Assembly: GCF_037975245.1 (NCBI RefSeq)
Contig: NC_092576.1
Span: 26,051,611-26,115,610, forward strand
DNA: 64,000 nucleotides
Source of the DNA: Apostichopus japonicus
Lineage: Eukaryota; Echinodermata; Holothuroidea; Aspidochirotida; Stichopodidae
Direction of reading: 5' to 3'
Below are positions 38,701 through 43,423 of this stretch, piece after piece. A program made the position numbers and the translations under genes. The notes under the pieces were generated by a model, which saw only the letters and a list, made by a program, of their open reading frames with translations, searched no databases and had not been told where the DNA came from. How positions within the stretch are numbered: the first letter of the stretch is position 1; every line of letters starts with the position of its first letter.

Positions 38701-39724
38701 AAGTGAGGTCCGCTCGATATCGATCGGAGTCTGAGCAGTTATTTCGGGTATAATGGGAGGATTACACTACTTTAGGCGTTTACGCATACAATGGGAGTTA
38801 TATTATTATACAAACACAGGGGAATTGGTCTTCATAAAAACCTATCAAACCTAACCCCTAAAACACTGATCCATCCTACTGACTAACAATTCCCGAACGT
38901 TTCCTTATTAAATTGATGACCAGACTGGTTGGGCGAAATGACCAGGCTGGTTGGGCAAAATGACCAGGCTGGTTGGGCGAAATGGTAAGGTTGGGCGAAA
39001 TGGCAGTTGGGCGAGGTGTCCTGCTTCCAAGAGAACCATCTCGGTAGCAGCCCTAATTCATGGGACCCAGGGGTAACAACGGGTAGCAACGGTCGGTCAG
39101 TCTAACTTGTTCCGGGAACTGGAGTAGCCAGCTAGGTGTACAATTGCAAGTACTCTTAATAACAGGTAGGCTACAACACTTCAAACAATTCAGTCTTTTA
39201 TCCATGAAACCTATTTTCAAACTAACTCGGGTTATGTTCCATGACTTCGCTATCTGACCTAAATTAAGCCTGTAGGCTATTTTTAATTTCGTTTGGTGCA
39301 AATTTTTCAGCGCCGAAAAAAGGTAAAAACAAAGCAAATTGAATTCAAAGTTGTACTCTAATAATTTGAGCGAAAGTTGTTACAAGATGTCTGGAGTATA
39401 CATTGATAAGGGGAAGTGAAGGTAGCGGACAAGTTATGAACTTCTGGCGAACTAAACTACCAAAGCCTCTGCAGACATTAGCCTTGTAAGTTGTAGGCTA
39501 CTAATACTAGCCTGCTACTAGTACTACTATTGGTATATAACTTTAGACCTTCACAGGGATAGGGTAGGCATACTTACAACCAAAGCAGTTAGCTGATCAT
39601 CGGAATTCAACGGCATAGGCACCTTGGTTTTCCATTTGAGGTACGGACCTTTCCTTTTTCGAACAGCACCATGTTCCATGTAATCTTTGGGATTCTGTTC
39701 CAACAATTTAGTAGAAGATGACAT
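2652..39724 (-). CDS. POLR3B: RNA polymerase III subunit RPC2, 5' part of gene (11 exons)
   Basis: This is the second-largest, catalytic-core subunit of nuclear RNA polymerase III, which transcribes tRNA, 5S and U6 genes. Exons on the minus strand are 39724-39578, 27856-27767, 23165-23101, 20867-20691, 20063-19854, 17243-17162, 14202-14053, 7123-7007, 6158-6021, 4098-3934 and 2762-2652. They sum to 1452 nt, all junctions keep frame, and no stop occurs. The 484 residues run from the N-terminus through the protrusion and lobe (for example [16 protein letters not shown] and [20 protein letters not shown]) to the fork ([14 protein letters not shown]). The family is about 1130 residues long, so the hybrid-binding, wall, anchor and clamp regions lie outside the window. 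The gene exceeds 37 kb because of repeat-filled introns. The exons carry no indels, unlike the mobile elements around them. The assignment is by recalled family sequence and is very secure. Confidence 0.96.
3440..3885 (+). mobile_element. LINE/SINE 3' end relic with (ATT)n tail
   Basis: Intron 10. One forward frame from about 3475 reads like the C-terminus of a CR1/L2-type reverse transcriptase ORF ([16 protein letters not shown], then FKTKLKTHL). It is followed by the common animal tail with a GCGCCCTGAGA...GGGCGCTTAATAAGAA stem and (TTA)n at 3866-3885. It is truncated and oriented opposite to POLR3B. The family call is by general tail structure only. Confidence 0.5.
3934..4098 (-). CDS. POLR3B: POLR3B exon 10
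   Basis: 55 codons beginning [20 protein letters not shown] and ending NGLNTAIST. The acceptor is TTTATTTTTCCAG, the donor GTAAGG. It precedes the fork motif in exon 11 with phase 0. Confidence 0.95.
4368..5369. repeat. 67-bp minisatellite in intron 9
   Basis: About 15 tandem copies of a 67-bp unit (landmark GTTCATAGCC recurs every 67 bp), with variants such as CCTTCAAAG/CCGTCAAAG and TATATGGGG/TATATGTGG mixed along the array. Unlike the other arrays in this gene, I see no exon or splice-site homology in the unit. It lies inside the intron, about 270 bp from exon 10. Confidence 0.96.
5604..5974. mobile_element. hAT-like MITE with 8-bp target duplication
   Basis: A 371-bp element in intron 9. 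It starts CAGTGGCAGAGCTAGGGG and ends ...ATGCTACGCCACTG, whose reverse complement starts CAGTGGCGTAGC, the terminal signature of many hAT elements. Flanks are CTTAAGAC on the left and TTTAAGAC on the right, a 7-of-8 match to an 8-bp target duplication. There is no coding capacity. Confidence 0.8.
6021..6158 (-). CDS. POLR3B: POLR3B exon 9
   Basis: 46 codons, [20 protein letters not shown]...[16 protein letters not shown]. The [14 protein letters not shown] motif is universal in Rpb2-like subunits (fork entry). The acceptor is TTTCCTTGCAG, the donor GTGAGT. Confidence 0.96.
6400..7010. repeat. ~55-bp array built on the exon 8 donor
   Basis: About 12 degenerate units of 52-58 bp, rich in TGTACATGTATA. 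On the minus strand the unit contains GTACCTGTAAGTGTTA, which is the last six bases of POLR3B exon 8 plus its donor. About half of the units keep the GTAAGT donor and others are mutated (for example ATACCTATAAATG). The real donor at 7006 is in the first unit. Confidence 0.9.
7007..7123 (-). CDS. POLR3B: POLR3B exon 8
   Basis: 39 codons, [20 protein letters not shown] through NTVLTHVP. The acceptor is TTTGACTAG. The donor, GTAAGTGTT, lies inside the first unit of the ~55-bp array at 6400-7010. Confidence 0.94.
7290..7462 (+). mobile_element. LINE/SINE 3' tail with (ATT)n
   Basis: Forward tail: TTGCAAAGGGCATTGAGACC, a short spacer, GGGCTATATAAATAAGAATT and then (ATT)n. This is the shared 3' end of many animal SINE/L2-type elements. 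No coding part remains. Confidence 0.5.
7503..7920. repeat. 418-bp terminal direct repeat, left copy
   Basis: Identical by eye over 418 bp to 13541-13958, and pyrimidine-rich. Near 7796-7815 it holds a perfect 6-bp stem with a 3-base loop (GATCCT GCT AGGATC) followed by GAAA. This is the stem II arrangement of hammerhead-like motifs found in some retroelement terminal repeats, but the upstream CTGANGA box reads TTTTGAAAA here. The left end has AACACCATAGTGTT, a small palindrome. The 91-residue forward ORF inside is low-complexity and not taken as a gene. Confidence 0.9.
7917..8741 (-). pseudogene. DIRS-type tyrosine recombinase relic
   Basis: Overlapping minus-strand reading frames read in order as a tyrosine recombinase of the DIRS retrotransposon kind. 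They are SLAQVVDFL (8741 frame), [10 protein letters not shown]...[25 protein letters not shown] (8694 frame), [13 protein letters not shown]...[12 protein letters not shown] (8347 frame) and SKDTLSRWL...[19 protein letters not shown] (8159 frame). The last holds the H-x-x-R box. At least three frameshifts break the gene. It stops where the 418-bp repeat starts (7920), so the C-terminal catalytic Tyr region is missing. No reverse transcriptase or RNase H was recognised between here and 10.4 kb. Confidence 0.75.
8760..8948 (-). mobile_element. tRNA-derived SINE
   Basis: The minus strand begins with a tRNA-like head: an A-box-like GTGGTCAAATGG, a B-box-like GTTTTGAGTCC, then GTGTCTTTGGCAAGGCATTT and GGTGTATAAAGGGGGACCTG, a tail arrangement common in invertebrate SINEs. 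It is inserted within the composite element of intron 7. Confidence 0.65.
9040..9302 (-). mobile_element. second tRNA-derived SINE
   Basis: The minus-strand head is GTAGCTCAGTGGTTAAGGCC with a degenerate B box (CCGAGTTGGAGTC), followed by ~190 bp of unrelated body and an AT-rich, TACATA-repeating 3' end. It differs in body sequence from the SINE at 8760-8948. Confidence 0.6.
9303..10384. other. Interior of intron 7 composite, no gene seen
   Basis: No coding region is recognised. Three NFI-type palindromes occur near 10071-10157. The small ORFs here have no recognisable content. Confidence 0.4.
10071..10157. promoter_or_regulatory. Three spaced NFI-like palindromes
   Basis: CTGGCAGTTTGCCAA at 10071-10085, CTGGCACTTTGCCAA at 10108-10122 and TTGGCAGTTTGCCAA at 10143-10157. 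The last is a perfect TTGGC-N5-GCCAA, the consensus for nuclear factor I. Spacing between starts is 37 and 35 bp. Binding is inferred from sequence only. Confidence 0.35.
10385..11146 (-). pseudogene. GC-rich Arg/Pro-rich relic, possibly gag-like
   Basis: Minus-strand frames (11146-10961, 10964-10617, 10648-10385) encode Arg-, Pro- and Gly-rich sequence with a repeated [11 protein letters not shown] motif. This could be the remains of a gag of the element carrying the recombinase at 7.9-8.7 kb, but no domain is recognised. The frame changes twice. It overlaps degenerate ~100-130-bp GC-rich repeats. Confidence 0.3.
10790..11440. repeat. GC-rich ~100-bp degenerate tandem repeats
   Basis: The landmark GGGCCCAGCAGT(T/C)GT or a variant recurs at about 10837, 10937 and 11068. 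A clean 97-bp tandem duplication (start TCGGAATTTCTAATGGGC) lies at 11247 and 11344. This is the only GC-rich block of the window and stands out sharply from the AT-rich flanks. Confidence 0.75.
11700..13540. other. Intron 7 composite, 5' side
   Basis: Apart from the ORF at 12265-12640 I see no gene. The segment contains short polypurine tracts and a CCCCCCTTCTCTGGGGGGG palindrome-like patch near 12715. Confidence 0.35.
12265..12640 (-). pseudogene. Possible gag-like ORF in intron 7 composite
   Basis: A 115-residue minus-strand frame that includes [16 protein letters not shown], then an Arg/Gly-rich tract ([13 protein letters not shown]). It has no recognised domain. By position, upstream of the recombinase in the same orientation, and by composition it could be part of a DIRS-type gag. 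This is weak. Confidence 0.3.
13541..13958. repeat. 418-bp terminal direct repeat, right copy
   Basis: Second copy of the repeat at 7503-7920, in the same orientation. Outer flanks (..AATTAGAA and CATATAAT..) show no target duplication, as expected of elements integrated by a tyrosine recombinase, although other origins are possible. It ends only ~95 bp from exon 7. Confidence 0.9.
14053..14202 (-). CDS. POLR3B: POLR3B exon 7
   Basis: Fifty codons, [20 protein letters not shown]...[17 protein letters not shown], part of the Rpb2 lobe region. The acceptor is TTGTTTACAG, the donor GTGTGT. The acceptor with the first ~15 exon bases is duplicated at about 14320-14345, and the 53-bp array farther upstream is homologous to this same boundary. 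Confidence 0.95.
14189..14445. repeat. Duplicated exon 7 acceptor, ~130-bp tandem repeat with (CA)n
   Basis: The real boundary (14189-14210 and on to ~14290) is repeated at about 14319-14440. On the minus strand the copy reads TTGTTTTCAG|GATGTTCCTATTG, an intact 3' splice site with the first bases of exon 7. A (CA)n tract at 14290-14320 separates the two copies and a shorter one follows the second. Confidence 0.85.
14520..15107. repeat. 53-bp minisatellite, first block
   Basis: About 11 units of 53 bp (ACTTCACAGAGCAGTAAAAT start; spacing 53 exactly between 14525 and 14578). On the minus strand the unit contains ATGCTTCTATTATGATGTGT TCATT, close to the real intron 6 end ATGCTTCTATTGTGATATTT TCATT next to exon 7. 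The unit is therefore derived from, or homologous to, that acceptor region. Confidence 0.92.
15108..15769. mobile_element. Dispersed repeat inserted in the 53-bp array, copy 1
   Basis: A ~540-bp core (15232-15768) begins AGACTTGGGGGCGGGGCTTA and ends ...CATGTAATGTATTGAGATAA. It is shared in the same orientation with 19173-19842. It splits the 53-bp minisatellite in two. Both copies keep a minus-strand open frame starting [18 protein letters not shown] over ~65 residues. No family is recognised. Confidence 0.75.
15770..16810. repeat. 53-bp minisatellite, second block
   Basis: About 19 more units of the 53-bp repeat, with some units extended by a CCCGATGTACATACT insertion (16371, 16690 and variant at 16543). 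The extended form recurring with the same neighbouring variants indicates duplication of multi-unit blocks. Confidence 0.92.
17162..17243 (-). CDS. POLR3B: POLR3B exon 6
   Basis: 82 nt, [20 protein letters not shown] through KHNSLTE. The acceptor is TCTCGGCAG, the donor GTAAGA. The first base completes a Ser codon begun in exon 5, which gives the conserved SSTHE junction. Confidence 0.94.
17244..19172. other. Intron 5 sequence, mostly unique
   Basis: No coding region is recognised. A LINE/SINE-type tail lies at 17730-17945: TTGTAAAGCGCTCTTGAAAA, a loop, AAAAGAGCGCTATATAAATT, then a duplicated AAATTTGGTAAAATAATA. The rest is AT-rich without clear repeats. Confidence 0.45.
19173..19842. mobile_element. 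Dispersed repeat, copy 2, abutting exon 5 donor
   Basis: Second copy of the repeat at 15232-15768, with an additional ~130-bp middle segment (about 19455-19570). It lies immediately inside intron 5, 11 bases past the donor of exon 5. Confidence 0.75.
19854..20063 (-). CDS. POLR3B: POLR3B exon 5
   Basis: 210 nt, [10 protein letters not shown]...[21 protein letters not shown]...QEQLSKNR...VSCNVT. The PLDPGGYF and GSEKVI motifs are diagnostic of Rpb2-family subunits. The donor is GTAAAGG. A dispersed repeat copy (19173-19842) starts about 11 nt past it. Confidence 0.96.
20691..20867 (-). CDS. POLR3B: POLR3B exon 4
   Basis: 177 nt, residues about 101-160, [20 protein letters not shown] through NLPIG. 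It includes the [15 protein letters not shown] segment typical of the RPC2 protrusion. The acceptor is TCTCTCAACAG. The donor is GTTGGT, which is weak compared with the other donors in the gene. Both ends split a codon. Confidence 0.95.
20882..22189. other. Intron 3 sequence without recognised features
   Basis: AT-rich intron with no recognisable ORF of substance or element. The 150-bp array follows it. Confidence 0.4.
22230..23100. repeat. ~150-bp array built on the exon 3 donor
   Basis: Landmark GGTTACAGTATGCAATGAAG at 22321, 22458, 22612, 22763, 22917 and 23067 (spacing 137-154). Each unit contains, on the minus strand, CAAACTTTTACCTCAA or a close variant followed by GTGAGTTATT. These are the last bases of POLR3B exon 3 and its donor. 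Five extra donor copies lie downstream of the real one. Confidence 0.95.
23101..23165 (-). CDS. POLR3B: POLR3B exon 3
   Basis: 65 nt, [21 protein letters not shown] plus two bases of the next codon. The donor is GTGAGTTATT. The final part of this exon and its donor are repeated five more times in the adjacent intron (about 22340-23000). Confidence 0.95.
23780..24360. repeat. ~130-bp tandem repeats (ATTGACTTAGTGTGGTGTTA)
   Basis: ATTGACT(T/A)A.GTG.GGTGTTAGGC recurs at 23909, 24051, 24181 and 24313. A longer duplication (TACCCGCCCRACRTGWTACT ...) covers about 23800-23880 and 23970-24040. A related pair of units lies at 54795-55060 beside the LTR retrotransposon, so the family is dispersed. Confidence 0.8.
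24425..25790. mobile_element. Dispersed repeat with TGACCTTTGGTGACCT units and (CA)n, copy A
   Basis: Degenerate ~330-360-bp internal repetition of a segment with TTGACCTTTGGTGACCT..GG, ATCACATGACC and TTGAAAATRTTCCCC. It is bounded by GGTTCCTTGCTT on the left and AAGCAAGGAACC on the right (inverted), with a (CA)n stretch at 25678-25735. Partial copies lie at 27100-27765 and 30990-31560. Non-coding, family not recognised. Confidence 0.7.
26560..27060 (+). pseudogene. gag-like (PNMA/ZCCHC-type) relic
   Basis: One forward frame reads [13 protein letters not shown], and a downstream frame [38 protein letters not shown]. These resemble the F/D-W.yE...CL and ..LLqqFy...Q...Esv..w..RLE pattern of Ty3-type gag and the PNMA/ZCCHC gag-derived families. 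Frameshifts and stops break it. The assignment is from pattern memory and is moderate. Confidence 0.45.
27100..27765. mobile_element. Dispersed TGACCTTTGGTGACCT repeat, copy B
   Basis: Shares ACATTGAAGCAACTCCCAAC and the internal segments with copy A, and ends in TCCTGCATACAAGCTAAAGC plus (CA)n. The end lies directly against the donor of POLR3B exon 2. Confidence 0.7.
27767..27856 (-). CDS. POLR3B: POLR3B exon 2
   Basis: Thirty codons (residues 50-79), [20 protein letters not shown] followed by [10 protein letters not shown], the strongly conserved start of the Rpb2 protrusion. The acceptor is ...TTTGATACAG and the donor is GTATGT, phase 0 on both sides. A CA-rich dispersed repeat in the intron ends only a few bases after the donor. 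Confidence 0.95.
28026..28105. repeat. 26-bp tandem repeat, three units
   Basis: AACAGGGTGGGGAGGGTGAC units start at 28028, 28054 and 28080. G-rich runs on the plus strand. Intron 1. Confidence 0.8.
28110..29095. other. Intron 1 stretch upstream of BEN-like frames
   Basis: No coding region. A TATA-like GGTATATAAGGAAC at about 28554-28567 faces the plus-strand BEN-like frames, and might be their promoter; this is position-based inference. Confidence 0.25.
29121..29430 (+). CDS. Possible first exon of BEN-domain gene
   Basis: An open plus-strand frame of about 103 codons before an AAAAG|GTACAG donor-like site near 29428. It is basic and Pro-rich ([18 protein letters not shown] near the end) with no recognised domain. 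It lies 0.5 kb upstream of the BEN-like frame in the same orientation. Its donor phase does not match the simplest acceptor at 29936, so the pairing is unproven. Confidence 0.3.
29690..29880 (+). mobile_element. LINE/SINE-type 3' tail
   Basis: CTTTGTATAGCCCTTTGAAG followed by (ATT)n, the same kind of tail as at 3.8 and 7.4 kb. It separates the two BEN-like segments and could be an intronic insertion. Confidence 0.4.
29930..30736 (+). pseudogene. BEN-domain protein, one in-frame stop
   Basis: A single frame runs 29927-30736 with one stop (TAA at 30146-30148). After the stop come RLEDKFDV and a Gln/Glu-rich coiled coil ([20 protein letters not shown]), then a C-terminal region that fits a BEN domain: [35 protein letters not shown] and [23 protein letters not shown] domains act in DNA binding and repression. 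The coiled coil continues naturally across the stop, so the TAA looks like a recent lesion, a polymorphism or a misassembled base. A missed intron is possible. The gene sits in POLR3B intron 1 on the opposite strand. Confidence 0.6.
30990..31690. mobile_element. Dispersed TGACCTTTGG-type repeat, copy C, with (CA)n
   Basis: Degenerate copy. It has TCAATCCAACTTGTCGTTGT TCAGTTACCATGTTTACAAG and a second version at 31470-31510, then (CA)n at 31522-31540 and 31655-31670. A short CCAGAAAA iteration is at 31556-31590. Intron 1. Confidence 0.5.
32110..33078 (+). pseudogene. Tc1/mariner (DD34E) transposase relic
   Basis: The best frame is 32566-33078 (170 residues). It contains [10 protein letters not shown] and [16 protein letters not shown], the second Asp and the Glu of the DDE triad with 34 residues between them (Tc1 type). 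The first Asp is in FTDECT at about 32521, in another frame. Upstream frames keep an HTH-like segment ([12 protein letters not shown]) and LRRELLKRT. Stops and frameshifts show decay. Terminal inverted repeats were not found with confidence. Confidence 0.85.
33700..34090. mobile_element. CGCCCAAC-array element, truncated copy
   Basis: Starts with five or six ~22-bp units of the type TTCGCCCAAC..CATGGTCAT, then a ~260-bp body shared with the element at 38437-39020 (ATATTCAGTCAGAATAATAT, TCAATTTGATTTATTTTGGG, CTGATCCATCCTACCGACT). The opposite terminal array is missing. Confidence 0.8.
34100..34260. repeat. Dispersed repeat shared with 62715-62875 (inverted)
   Basis: About 160 bp at roughly 80% identity by eye to the reverse complement of 62715-62875. 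The best stretch is AAACGGCTGTTTCAAACATC TCACTA. Family unknown, and no ends defined. Confidence 0.7.
34680..35458. mobile_element. 779-bp TIR element with perfect 8-bp target duplication
   Basis: Starts GGGTACCGTTGTTTTCCGCA and ends with the complement of GGGTTTCAGTTGTTTTCCGC A. The terminal repeats extend through ACGTTACTTTCCGCTGA on both sides. Flanks are TACTAGGC at 34672-34679 and TACTAGGC at 35459-35466. Inside each end are further copies of GGTGTTTTCCGCA / GCGGAAAACA in both orientations, forming hairpins. Non-coding. The 8-bp duplication suggests a hAT-superfamily transposase. Confidence 0.88.
36050..36299 (-). mobile_element. U2-snRNA-headed retroposon with long target duplication
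   Basis: The minus strand at 36276-36234 reads TTCTCGGCCTTTTGGCTAAG, then AT..GTGTAGTATCTGTTC. This is the 5' end of U2 snRNA (about nt 5-45), including the branch-site-pairing GTAGTA. Sequence after that is unrelated and lacks the U2 Sm site. It ends CCTTAAAAAAAGTG. The 196-bp insert is flanked by a 27-bp direct repeat (36050-36076 and 36273-36299) with one mismatch. The structure is a retrotransposed U2 chimera or a SINE with a U2 head, not a functional U2 gene. Confidence 0.8.
36300..38360. other. Intron 1 stretch without recognised genes
   Basis: AT-rich with two minus-strand ORFs (37746-37393, 37383-37090) of no recognised content. A ~58-bp segment at 37712-37770 (ends CTCCTTTCTGCAG) recurs at 38366-38422. 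Confidence 0.4.
38437..39025. mobile_element. CGCCCAAC-array element, complete copy
   Basis: Left end: seven ~20-22-bp units of CATTTCGCCCAACCAGCATGGT type (38450-38605). Then a ~300-bp body matching 33830-34090. Right end: about five units in inverse orientation (38930-39017, GGTTGGGCGAAATGACCAGG). The outermost units, CTTCGCCCAACAACC and GGCAGTTGGGCGAGGTG, mirror each other. The element therefore has terminal inverted arrays rather than simple inverted repeats. GCAGCCCTAA occurs on both sides (38420 and 39046), but not directly at the ends. Confidence 0.82.
39578..39724 (-). CDS. POLR3B: POLR3B exon 1 (start codon)
   Basis: The ATG at 39724-39722 opens 49 codons (start [10 protein letters not shown]) and ends in ...LTALV before the donor GTAAGT, phase 0. 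Residues 1-49 are the poorly conserved N-terminal tail. The last part joins smoothly to [11 protein letters not shown] of exon 2, which supports the choice. The 5' UTR is not delimited; a further upstream non-coding exon is possible. Confidence 0.85.
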
Positions 39725-40431
39725 GTTAAAAATGGTCTATGTTGGGTGAAGTCAACCGACTTCCAAACGAAGAATTACTAAGTAGGCCTACGAGACTCTA
39801 TCCAGGTACCGTACCTAGCCTGCACGGCCTGGATAAACTAGATACGGTTGCTAGCTGAAACTACGATTACTGCGTGCTAGCTACCGTACACATACACATA
39901 CAGTGCAGCTATTCGCAACTTGTACGTATACTTACGTTTGAGTTGACAGTAAGTACAAAACATGTAATGAAAATTCTTACGTCACTTTTTCCTTGTCATT
40001 GTTATGTAATATTGCATGTATCTAAAACGGCAATATACGGTGCGGTAATATTTAGCCGCTCGACATCTTATTAGGGATTTCCTTTCAAAATAGCCAACAG
40101 TCTTTCACTTTAAACAATTAAAGGAAAATTTATCAAATTTATTATATACATTTTGTAAGCTCAAGATGTAAATTGGATATCAAGTTGCTGCGCAATAGTT
40201 GCGAGCTCGGGGTTTTTTTTTTTTAATAATAAAAACGAAGTGAAGGTAGCAGCAAAGAACCAAACTACAAAAAATATTAGGTCATTCCGGTTATGCCTTG
40301 ATCAATTGCTAGTGCAAAGCTATACACCTAGTCTAGTAACACCTGTACGTCGGTTGGATAGTTCATATTGACAATACAATTACAAAGTTCAGCTATTTCA
40401 AGCAAATTTAAATTATAGATCTTTTAAGAAG
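39725..40431. promoter_or_regulatory. Putative bidirectional promoter region of POLR3B
   Basis: The 0.7 kb between the POLR3B ATG and the plus-strand ORF at 40432. No convincing TATA box or CpG density was identified. The role is inferred only from the head-to-head arrangement. Confidence 0.3.
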
Positions 40432-40641
40432 ATGGAGGAAATGGATGTCTTCGTTTCAAAGGAAGAAGTGAAGGAGATTGCCAGAAAACTAAAAGCGGAA
40501 CACGAAGAGGGAGACTGGATCGTCGTATTTTATATAGAGGAAAGAGTGTTTGGAATTGTCCCTTCTTCTACCATTAGTTTGCCCATCTCTGGGCATCAAA
40601 ATGTTTCAATTGAAACATACCATCAAGTTACAGCCAGATAA
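40432..40641 (+). CDS. Short ORF divergent from POLR3B, unknown
   Basis: 69 codons with a Glu/Lys-rich start (MEEMDVFVSKEEVKEIARKL) and EEGDWIVVFYIEERVFGIV, a pattern that looks like folded protein rather than random sequence. It ends in TAA at 40641, with a donor-like GAG|GTAGGT at about 40678, and may be a short protein or a first exon. No family is recognised. Confidence 0.3.
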   Translation: MEEMDVFVSKEEVKEIARKLKAEHEEGDWIVVFYIEERVFGIVPSSTISLPISGHQNVSIETYHQVTAR

Positions 40642-40679
40642 GGTAGCACCGACCTTAAGGTCCTCTACTTTTACAGAGG

Positions 40680-41830
40680 TAGGTATAGCCTTTATATAGT
40701 AAAAGTTTAGTAAAGGCTACGAAAATATTTCTTAAACAGGGGCCTAGGCTAGGCCATTGGGCACAACATTAATTTTTACGTTAGGCTAGGGTTTATCATG
40801 ATACTTTTCAAACTCAAAAGCCCTAAAACAAAAGTTAGGCTTAGCAAATGTATAGATTGTTAGATTTGTTCCACAATCTCAGACATCATACTAGGATTGT
40901 CGGAATTAGTATGATAGTTATAAGTTTCCTAATGTTACTTGCTACATTTCTGTCCTTCTACTACTACTATTACTAGTACTAGCCTGGGGCAGGCGTAAAA
41001 AAGCGAAGATCTAACTAATTTAGCCTCCGCCTAGGCGGTACGTGGTGGTCTGCAAAATTTTTTTTAAGGGGGCCAATAATAAAAATTAATCATGTGCTTG
41101 GCGACTACGTTGCGTTAGATATTGTTCAAACCACCTACTGACCTAAGCCTACCCAAACAAAAAAACGGTGCTTTCCGCATACCAAATGTGTCAGCGGAAA
41201 ACACCGTTTTTTTTTCAGCGGATATTATTTAGGAGGATCGAGCTGGATAGAATTTGGGTGGACCAGGATAAAATTTGGCTCCGAGACTGTAGACTCCGAG
41301 TCTAACTCTCATCTCAGAAGTCAGGAATTAGGCTAGGTACGGAATTTGGAATGATGATTTACATCATTTAGCCTAGTACAAGTAGCGAAAGTGGGGGGTA
41401 GGCTAGGCGTAATTACCCTATCGTAGTCGCTAAGAACCTAATTAAATTTGATTATGGGCCTCCTTTAAATTCGTTATGCCTCAGTGAAGTAGTAGTACTA
41501 CAGTACTAGTAGTACTACTGACCTTGCCTACTAGTATAGTAAAGGCTTCATAATTGACACACCCCCGTAATTGATGCACCTTCAATTATTTCTAGCAACG
41601 ATACAGCAGGCCACCTAAACTTTTTGCAGTCTAGCAGAAATACATATTTCATGAGCTTGAATCCATTTCAGCTATTTGCTGACCAAATTGTGTTTTTTAA
41701 GCTTTATAACACCCTCCACCAGTTTTGCACGTTTTTTGGGCATTTGGAAATCTTACAACCTAAAAATAACCAACATTACCTCAATATGATCACACTTGTT
41801 TCTGGGACTTGACCTGTCTGAGCTTAGAGG
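40680..41830. other. Non-coding stretch with foldback fragment
   Basis: Contains at 41165-41220 a fragment (ACGGTGCTTTCCGCATACC ... GTCAGCGGAAAACACCGT), a near-perfect hairpin like the ends of the 34680-35458 element. Also CTAGTACTACT-type palindromic iterations near 41495-41535. No gene is recognised. Confidence 0.5.
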
Positions 41831-41849
41831 CTCGGAGCATAGCAAACAG

Positions 41850-43032
41850 CATAAAATTTACATTTGTTGCTACATTTGTTGACTTTTTGAGTGCCTTCAA
41901 CTCCATTCAGCCGCACATATTAATAAACTGTTAGCTATGGGTGTATATTGCAGGTTACTGTTGTGGATCTTAAACTATTTAAGAGACGGATCCCAGTTTG
42001 TTAAATTAAATGGCAGTTGCTCTGATGTTCGATCCGTTAGTACTGGTGCCCCTCAGGGATGCTGTCTATCTCCTGTCCTTTTCTGCTTATACACTAACGA
42101 TTGCAGAAGTAAACACGATGTCTGTTCTATTATTAAATATGCTGATGATACCGTGATAACTGATTACCTGCACAACGATGTTGTTGCTCCGTAATAGAAG
42201 GAAATCGAAGATTTTGTTACTTGGTGCAACCAAAACTACCTAAAATTGAATGGCAAAAATACTAAGGAGATAGTATTTGACTTCAGAAAACAGCCATATG
42301 ATATGATCATGCTCAATTCAGGGTTAATGATGAGATTGTCGAAAAGGTGCACCGCTATAAATATCTAGGGTACTTTCATTGACTGTAAACTTAACTTCAA
42401 AGACCAGGTTGATGCAATTAGATTAAAAGCTTGCCAACGATTGTACTTTTTACGTAAACTGAAATATTTTAATGTCGACAACACTATTCTTGTACTTTTT
42501 ACCAGTCAGTGATACAAAGCGTGCTGACTTTTGTAGTATTATTTGTCTTTTTCGGGCTGCTTACAAAGGATTCTTCGTTTAAATTAGAAAAGGTTGTAAG
42601 GGCTGCCAGCCGTACTATTGGTAGGGATATTTGTTTGAAAACTGTCTATGAACTCTACATTGATATGGTGCACCAGGAAACCCATGGTATATTAAAAGAC
42701 CATACACATCCACTTTTCCAGAACGATATATTCTGCCGTTCAGGCAGCAGACTTCGCATGCCACTGTCTAAGCATAACAGATTCAGGTTTTCGTTCGTAC
42801 CCAATTCTGTTTCTCTTTTCAACCTGAGGGTTGTTAGATAGGTTATATGTATATGTATATATTTTTCTCACATGTATGGATATTGTTGCTGTTGATATTC
42901 TACCTTTTCAACTTCTCTGTGCTTTGTTTATACTAATATTTAACTGTATTCTGTATGTAACTTTAAAACTTTGATTTTTATGTGTTTTGCTGCAGGGCGA
43001 CAAATTTCCATATCTTATGGACGAAATAAATC

Positions 43033-43080
<48 letters not shown>
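41850..43080 (+). pseudogene. CR1/Rex1-like non-LTR retrotransposon, 3' part
   Basis: 5'-truncated. Reverse transcriptase pieces: VDFLSAFNSIQPHI at about 41879, then STGAPQGCCLSPVLFCLYTN and IIKYADDTVI (catalytic YADD box) in the 41937-42194 frame. Downstream pieces follow in other frames (WCNQNYLKLN, KTVYELYIDMVHQ). The 3' end is ...GGACGAAATAAATCTCTATT followed by (TATC)n at 43037-43080, as in CR1/Rex1-type elements that end in short tandem repeats. Several frameshifts break it. Confidence 0.85.
43037..43080. repeat. (TATC)n microsatellite
   Basis: About 11 TATC units that form the 3' terminus of the non-LTR element. Confidence 0.95.
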
Positions 43081-43423
43081 AAAGTCAATGGATGTATACT
43101 AAGGCCACTACAGTTAGCTTATCGAAGAATGTGTCAATTTAGGGGTATGAAAGAACATGACACGGCAGACATTTTGTGGTCAAATTCTGCTCACTTGTAC
43201 GGTGCACAAGAACAGAATCTTAAATATTTTGAGATCATTACATTTCTAAGAAGTACACATATGAAATACACATACAGTTGAGTGATTTGGATTTTTCCTT
43301 CATAGACATAGTTGATCAAATCCTTAAGTGCGTCAATTATGAGCCCAGCAAGCTGCTAGTAGTAGTACTGCTACTAGCACTAGTAATTCTACTTTTATAC
43401 TTCTTCATTTGTTTTTGCCTTAG

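Noticed and set aside
38420-39056. GCAGCCCTAA on both sides of the CGCCCAAC element as its target duplication
   Set aside because: The two copies are not adjacent to the element ends (about 10 and 25 bp away), so the assignment is not supported.
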